Positions 14,733-18,411 of a stretch of 18,411 bases of DNA are shown one piece after another. The notes under the pieces were generated by a model, which did no database searches, was not told the DNA's origin, and saw only the letters and a list, made by a program, of their open reading frames with translations. The position numbers and the translations under genes are program-made. The stretch spans positions 1 through 18,411 of the forward strand of contig CATLIJ010000015.1 in the NCBI GenBank assembly GCA_949948825.1. The letters are read 5' to 3'. Position 1 is the stretch's first letter. Every line of letters starts with the position of its first letter. The stretch is from an uncultured Clostridiaceae bacterium. Lineage in GTDB: Bacteria; Bacillota; Clostridia; Lachnospirales; Lachnospiraceae.

Positions 14733-16892
14733 ATGGATAACGGTATGGAAAGTATGCTTGACACATATCTTTTTGAAACGAATTCCCTTTTGGACAACCT
14801 GGACGAGATGCTTGTGAAAGACGAAAAACTCGGCGACTTTTCGCCTGAGGATGTGAATGAGATCTTCCGCATCATGCATACGATCAAGGGTTCTTCCGCC
14901 ATGATGGAATTTGGTTCCCTCTCAAGCATTGCGCATCATATAGAAGATTTGTTCTTCTATATCCGTGATAAGGGGATCGATTCCCTCAGTTCTCAGCACA
15001 AGAAAGAGCTTTTTAACCTGATGTTCCGCTCAGAAGACTGTCTCCGCGGACAGGTGGAAAAAGTGGAGAACGGCGAACCTCTGGACACTGATATGGATTC
15101 CTTCGCCTCCGAGATTAATGACTTCTTAAAAAAGATCAGCAGTGAGTTTGGCGATGGGTCGGCTGACAAAAAGGGATCAAAGGATGCTGCTCCTGCAAAG
15201 GACAAAGGCGCTCCTGCCGATGCCCCTGCTGCCGAGAAGCTGCCTATAGCTGAGCACCTTCCCGCTGACAGCAATGCCGTCTGCTTCCTGCATGTGTTTT
15301 TAGAGGAAGGAATTGGAATGGAGAATCTGAGGGCATATATGATTATCAATGCCTTAAAGGAATGCGAGCTGGATTTCCGCTATTATCCGGAAAACATGGA
15401 ATCCAATCCGGATACCTGCGCCACGATTATCGAAGATGGCTTTTATATGGCATTTGAATCAGAAGAGATGGCTGCCAAGGCAGAGACGAATCTGTGTACT
15501 CAGAACCATATCCGCTCCTATCAGCGGGTATCCCTTTCGGATCTCACCCAGGATTCGGCCCCGGCAGATCCTGCCTCCTCCGGTCCGGCTGATTCTTCCC
15601 CTGATGAGCAGGCTCCGGTCCAGCAGGCAGAAGCTCCCAAAAAGCCCCAGCCTCAGGCTCCTCCCAAGCAGCCTCCGGTTCAGAATGCTCCGGTGAAACA
15701 GAACTTAATCAGCGTCAACCTGACAAAGCTGGACAGTCTGATGAATATTGTGGGAGAGATTGTTATTACCGAATCCATGGTTACTTCCTCTCCGGAGCTT
15801 GGCCAGTTAAGCAGAGATGCATATGACAACTTTATGAAGTCCGCCCGCCAGCTGCGCAAGCTGACGGATGATCTGCAGGATATCGCCATGTCCCTGCGGA
15901 TGGTTCCCATTTCCGGCGTTTTCCAGAAGATGAACCGGATTGTCCGGGATATGAAGCAGAAGCTGGGCAAAGATGTGCGACTTACTCTGATCGGTGAGGA
16001 TACAGAGGTTGACAAGACCATTGTGGACAGCATTCAGGACCCTATTATGCATATGGTGCGGAATGCTATGGACCATGGGATTGAAGAGACCTCCGAGGAA
16101 CGTATCAAGGCTGGCAAAAGCCCTCAGGGAGAGATTATCCTGTCTGCCTCCCATACCAGCAGCGAGGTGGTAATCTCCATCGCAGACGACGGTATGGGCA
16201 TGAATCCTGACAAGCTTTTGGCCAAGGCCAAGGAGCGCGGCATTCTTACCAAGCCGGAAAGCGAATATACCCGCAAGGAAGCTTTGGGTCTGGTCATGCT
16301 TCCTGGCTTTTCCACCAACAAGACGGTTACAGAGTTCTCCGGCCGGGGCGTTGGCATGGATGTGGTAAAGAAGAATGTGGAATCCGTTGGCGGAGTTGTC
16401 TCTCTCACCAGCGAGGAGGGCAGGGGAACTACCTTCCTGATGAAGATTCCTCTGACTCTGGCCATTATGGACGGCATGAAGGTGACAGTTGGCTCTTCCA
16501 TCTTTACCATTGCCATTGCCAATATCCGTCAGTCCTTTAAGATTCTCTCAGATGAGATTATCCGCGATGAAAACGGAAGCGAGATGGTAGAACGCTTGGG
16601 AAGCTTTTATCCCATATTACGGCTTCATGAGTTTTACGGAATTCCCACAGAGATTACACGCTTAGAGGACGGCATTCTCATGTGGGTGGAAGCCAGCGAC
16701 CGTTCCTTCTGCCTCTTTGTAGATGACTTAATCGGCGAACAGCAGGTTGTGGTAAAACCGCTTCCCGCTTTCCTGCACTCTTTTGAACTGAAAAACTCAG
16801 GTATTTCCGGCTGTACGATCTTAGGAGACGGAAATATCAGCATCATTCTGGATATTTTGAGTCTCCATGCCGCAGCCATGGAAAGCGTATAG
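14733..16892 (+). CDS. cheA: Chemotaxis histidine kinase CheA
   Basis: The central kinase of chemotaxis; it autophosphorylates in complexes with receptors and CheW and passes phosphate to CheY and CheB. The protein has 719 residues with all five domains. P1 (about 1-135) has the phosphorylated H49 in MHTIKGSSAM. P2 (about 180-270) is a CheY/CheB-binding-type domain. P3 is the dimerisation helix pair (about 325-395). P4 is the HATPase (about 400-575), with N box around N444 (HMVRNAMDHGIE), G1 box DDGMGM at 485-490 and G2 box GRGVGM at 537-542. P5 is CheW-like (about 580-719). Two low-complexity linkers flank P2: Ala/Lys/Pro-rich 141-178 and Pro/Gln-rich 273-322. AGGTGG lies 9 nt before the ATG. 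It is first in cheA-cheW-cheR-cheB. Confidence 0.98.
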   Translation: MDNGMESMLDTYLFETNSLLDNLDEMLVKDEKLGDFSPEDVNEIFRIMHTIKGSSAMMEFGSLSSIAHHIEDLFFYIRDKGIDSLSSQHKKELFNLMFRSEDCLRGQVEKVENGEPLDTDMDSFASEINDFLKKISSEFGDGSADKKGSKDAAPAKDKGAPADAPAAEKLPIAEHLPADSNAVCFLHVFLEEGIGMENLRAYMIINALKECELDFRYYPENMESNPDTCATIIEDGFYMAFESEEMAAKAETNLCTQNHIRSYQRVSLSDLTQDSAPADPASSGPADSSPDEQAPVQQAEAPKKPQPQAPPKQPPVQNAPVKQNLISVNLTKLDSLMNIVGEIVITESMVTSSPELGQLSRDAYDNFMKSARQLRKLTDDLQDIAMSLRMVPISGVFQKMNRIVRDMKQKLGKDVRLTLIGEDTEVDKTIVDSIQDPIMHMVRNAMDHGIEETSEERIKAGKSPQGEIILSASHTSSEVVISIADDGMGMNPDKLLAKAKERGILTKPESEYTRKEALGLVMLPGFSTNKTVTEFSGRGVGMDVVKKNVESVGGVVSLTSEEGRGTTFLMKIPLTLAIMDGMKVTVGSSIFTIAIANIRQSFKILSDEIIRDENGSEMVERLGSFYPILRLHEFYGIPTEITRLEDGILMWVEASDRSFCLFVDDLIGEQQVVVKPLPAFLHSFELKNSGISGCTILGDGNISIILDILSLHAAAMESV

Positions 16893-16907
16893 AAGGGAGG
16901 AATTGAC

Positions 16908-17387
16908 ATGTCTGAACAAATGAATGACCAGGAGATTTTAACAGTATCCAATACGGATGAAAATTCCGCCATAGAACGCTGCCTCACCTTCGAATCCGGT
17001 GATCTTATCCTGTACATCAGCACCAAGCATGTAATTGAGATCATCAACAACCATTCCATCACTACCCTGCCTCTGGTACCTCCTTATATTAAGGGCATTA
17101 TCAACCTGCGGGGCCAGATTCTTCCGGTAGTGGATCTGCAGCAGCGGATGGGCAAAGAAGATTCTGATTATACCAGCAAAACCTGCATCATTGTACTGGA
17201 GATCGATTCGATTTCCCTGGGAATCATCGTGGATTCCGTGCGCCAGGTAGTTGATATTAACTTGAAGCATGTGCGCCCGATTCCTCTCAAACGTCAGCAG
17301 AAACTGCTGGACGGAATGGTAATTATGGAAGATGGAAGCGTCTTCATGTCCGTTGACTGTCAGGCGCTGTCCAGCACCGAAGATTAA
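16908..17387 (+). CDS. cheW: Chemotaxis coupling protein CheW
   Basis: The adaptor that links receptor tips to CheA P5. The protein has 159 residues. After a non-conserved acidic N-terminus (1-22), the SH3-like double barrel starts at CLTFESGDLILYIST. The family hallmark GIINLRGQILPVVDL is present, as are VRQVVDI in the middle and the closing segment LDGMVIMEDGSVFMSVD. A strong GGGAGG lies ahead of the ATG, 15 bp after cheA, so it belongs to the same operon. Confidence 0.97.
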   Translation: MSEQMNDQEILTVSNTDENSAIERCLTFESGDLILYISTKHVIEIINNHSITTLPLVPPYIKGIINLRGQILPVVDLQQRMGKEDSDYTSKTCIIVLEIDSISLGIIVDSVRQVVDINLKHVRPIPLKRQQKLLDGMVIMEDGSVFMSVDCQALSSTED

Positions 17388-17419
17388 GATTAAGATTATG
17401 AAAACAGGAGTAATCTCTA

Positions 17420-18244
17420 ATGCTGACATTAACGGACAATGATTTCCAAAACCTTTATACTTATATTAAAAAGAATTATGGAATTGATTTAAGCAAGAAA
17501 AAGCAGCTCATTATCAGCCGTCTGTCCAACACTCTGACGGCTTTGGGCTACAAAGATTTTTCAGCATATGTAAAAGATATTACATCTGGTCGTGACCCGG
17601 AGATGGTCACGGCCATGCTGAACAAACTGACCACCAATTATACCTACTTTCTTCGGGAGGAAGCACATTTTGAGTATCTGGAAAAGACGGTGCTTCCGCA
17701 GCTTGCAGCAAAACACGCCAGAGACAAGGTTCTCTCCATATGGAGCGCCGGCTGTTCCTCTGGCGAAGAACCTTACACAATTTCCATCTATCTGAAAGAA
17801 TTTTTCGGCGCTCAGGCTTCTCAGTGGGATACCCGAATCCTTGCCACCGATATCTCTCAGAAGATTTTAAATTCCGCCATTGCCGCCTCCTACAATGAGG
17901 AGAGCATTGCCCCTCTCCCCGCTTCCTGGAAGCAGAAATACTTTGTAAAAGCGGGAGCTGGTCAGTATACAGTGGCGCCTGCTCTTAAGCAGAATGTGAT
18001 TTTCCGTCCCTTTAACCTGATGGAACCGATTAACTTTAAAAGAAAATTTGACCTTATTTTCTGCCGTAATGTGATGATCTACTTTGATCAGGACACCAAA
18101 GATGCCCTTGTCCGGCGCTTTTTCAATGCAACTGTTCCGGGAGGTCATCTGTTCATCGGCCATTCGGAGGGACTTACCAAGGCAACCTGCCCTTACGAAT
18201 ATATTCAGCCTGCTATTTACCGCAAATCAGACAGGAAAAAGTAG
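17420..18244 (+). CDS. cheR: Chemotaxis protein methyltransferase CheR
   Basis: CheR methylates glutamates on chemoreceptors using S-adenosylmethionine, giving adaptation. The protein has 274 residues, the normal family size. An N-terminal helical domain (about 1-75) precedes TTNYTYFLRE at 71-80. The SAM-binding loop is SAGCSSGEEPYT at 109-120, ATDIS carries the likely SAM-ribose aspartate D144, and DLIFCRNVMIYFD is at 211-223. AGGAG lies 9 nt before the ATG. It starts 32 bp after cheW; the gap includes a short TAAGAT direct repeat. Its likely substrates are the three receptors encoded divergently. Confidence 0.97.
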   Translation: MLTLTDNDFQNLYTYIKKNYGIDLSKKKQLIISRLSNTLTALGYKDFSAYVKDITSGRDPEMVTAMLNKLTTNYTYFLREEAHFEYLEKTVLPQLAAKHARDKVLSIWSAGCSSGEEPYTISIYLKEFFGAQASQWDTRILATDISQKILNSAIAASYNEESIAPLPASWKQKYFVKAGAGQYTVAPALKQNVIFRPFNLMEPINFKRKFDLIFCRNVMIYFDQDTKDALVRRFFNATVPGGHLFIGHSEGLTKATCPYEYIQPAIYRKSDRKK

Positions 18245-18272
18245 GAGGATCAAGAAAGAAGGTTAAATCATA

Positions 18273-18411
18273 ATGCAGAAAATCCGCCTGATGATCGTGG
18301 ATGACTCCATCCTATTTCGAAGCTGGATGGTACAGAACCTGGGAGCCGACCCCCGTTTTGAAGTGGTCGGATATGCTGTTAATGCCTTAGATGCCAAAAA
18401 CAAACTTCCAA
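18273..18411 (+). CDS. cheB: Chemotaxis methylesterase CheB, N-terminal part (runs off window)
   Basis: The first 46 codons only. The peptide starts with a receiver domain: IRLMIVDDS with the acidic pair D10-D11, then ADPRFEVVGYAVNALDA, which closely follows the CheB pattern (DP-x-x-EVVG-x-A-x-N). CheB is a response regulator with a methylesterase/deamidase domain that removes receptor methyl groups after phosphorylation by CheA; that effector domain would lie beyond the window. The ATG at 18273-18275 has GAAGG about 10 nt upstream, 28 bp after cheR. A different receiver protein is possible, but the residues and the gene order cheA-W-R-B favour CheB. Confidence 0.85.
   Translation, partial: MQKIRLMIVDDSILFRSWMVQNLGADPRFEVVGYAVNALDAKNKLP

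Noticed and set aside
16938..17429. Minus-strand open frame of 163 codons opposite cheW
   Set aside because: Antisense shadow of cheW, which has full family motifs and a strong ribosome site.
1..18411. Mobile element, prophage, CRISPR or defence system
   Set aside because: All genes belong to housekeeping or chemotaxis families; no transposase, integrase, phage gene or regularly spaced repeat array was seen. The only tandem array is the coding 18-bp repeat.

Overview
The window reads as chromosomal core DNA of a Gram-positive anaerobe in the class Clostridia, most likely a Lachnospiraceae-type bacterium. This is inferred from gene order, strong AGGAGG-type ribosome binding sites, TTG starts, a Bacillus-like LexA box, a SigD-type (GCCGATAT) promoter and the style of the proteins. 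I see no rRNA, tRNA, CRISPR array, insertion sequence, integrase or prophage gene.

Region 1 (1-7633, all minus strand; transcription runs from high to low coordinates) is a housekeeping block. It starts with ruvA-ruvB (Holliday-junction branch migration). A LexA/SOS-like box and two possible promoters lie upstream of it. After a 171-bp gap holding a good sigma-A promoter (TTGCCA-N17-TATAAA) comes a cell-envelope/division operon: zapA (long form), a two-part U32 'peptidase' family protein (a predicted Fe-S hydroxylase-type RNA-modification enzyme), a SEDS glycosyltransferase (FtsW/RodA/SpoVE family) and its partner class B penicillin-binding protein. A separate promoter then drives a Nudix hydrolase whose end lies outside the window. 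The U32 gene carries seven in-frame 18-bp tandem repeats encoding a hexapeptide-repeat linker.

Region 2 (7634-9195) has a 337-bp divergent intergenic region without a gene. It holds the ruvAB control region, a hairpin-forming repeat that also occurs just after ruvB, and a perfect-consensus promoter (TTGACA-N17-TATAAT) for a YprB-like RNase H-fold exonuclease on the plus strand. A bidirectional terminator separates this gene from the next block.

Region 3 (9196-18411) is a chemotaxis locus. Three methyl-accepting chemotaxis proteins lie on the minus strand. Two have four-helix-bundle-like sensor regions, and the middle one has a CZB-like zinc-binding motif set in its extracytoplasmic segment. 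Diverging from them on the plus strand is cheA-cheW-cheR-cheB (cheB cut by the window end). A SigD-type promoter precedes cheA, and a weaker SigD-like site faces the receptors. Receptors signal through CheW to CheA, while CheR and CheB set receptor methylation. No cheY and no flagellar genes are visible here.

The points most worth a second look are the CZB-like sensor in the middle receptor, the hexapeptide minisatellite in the U32 protein, the repeats flanking ruvAB, and the homopolymer tract inside the cheA promoter spacer.
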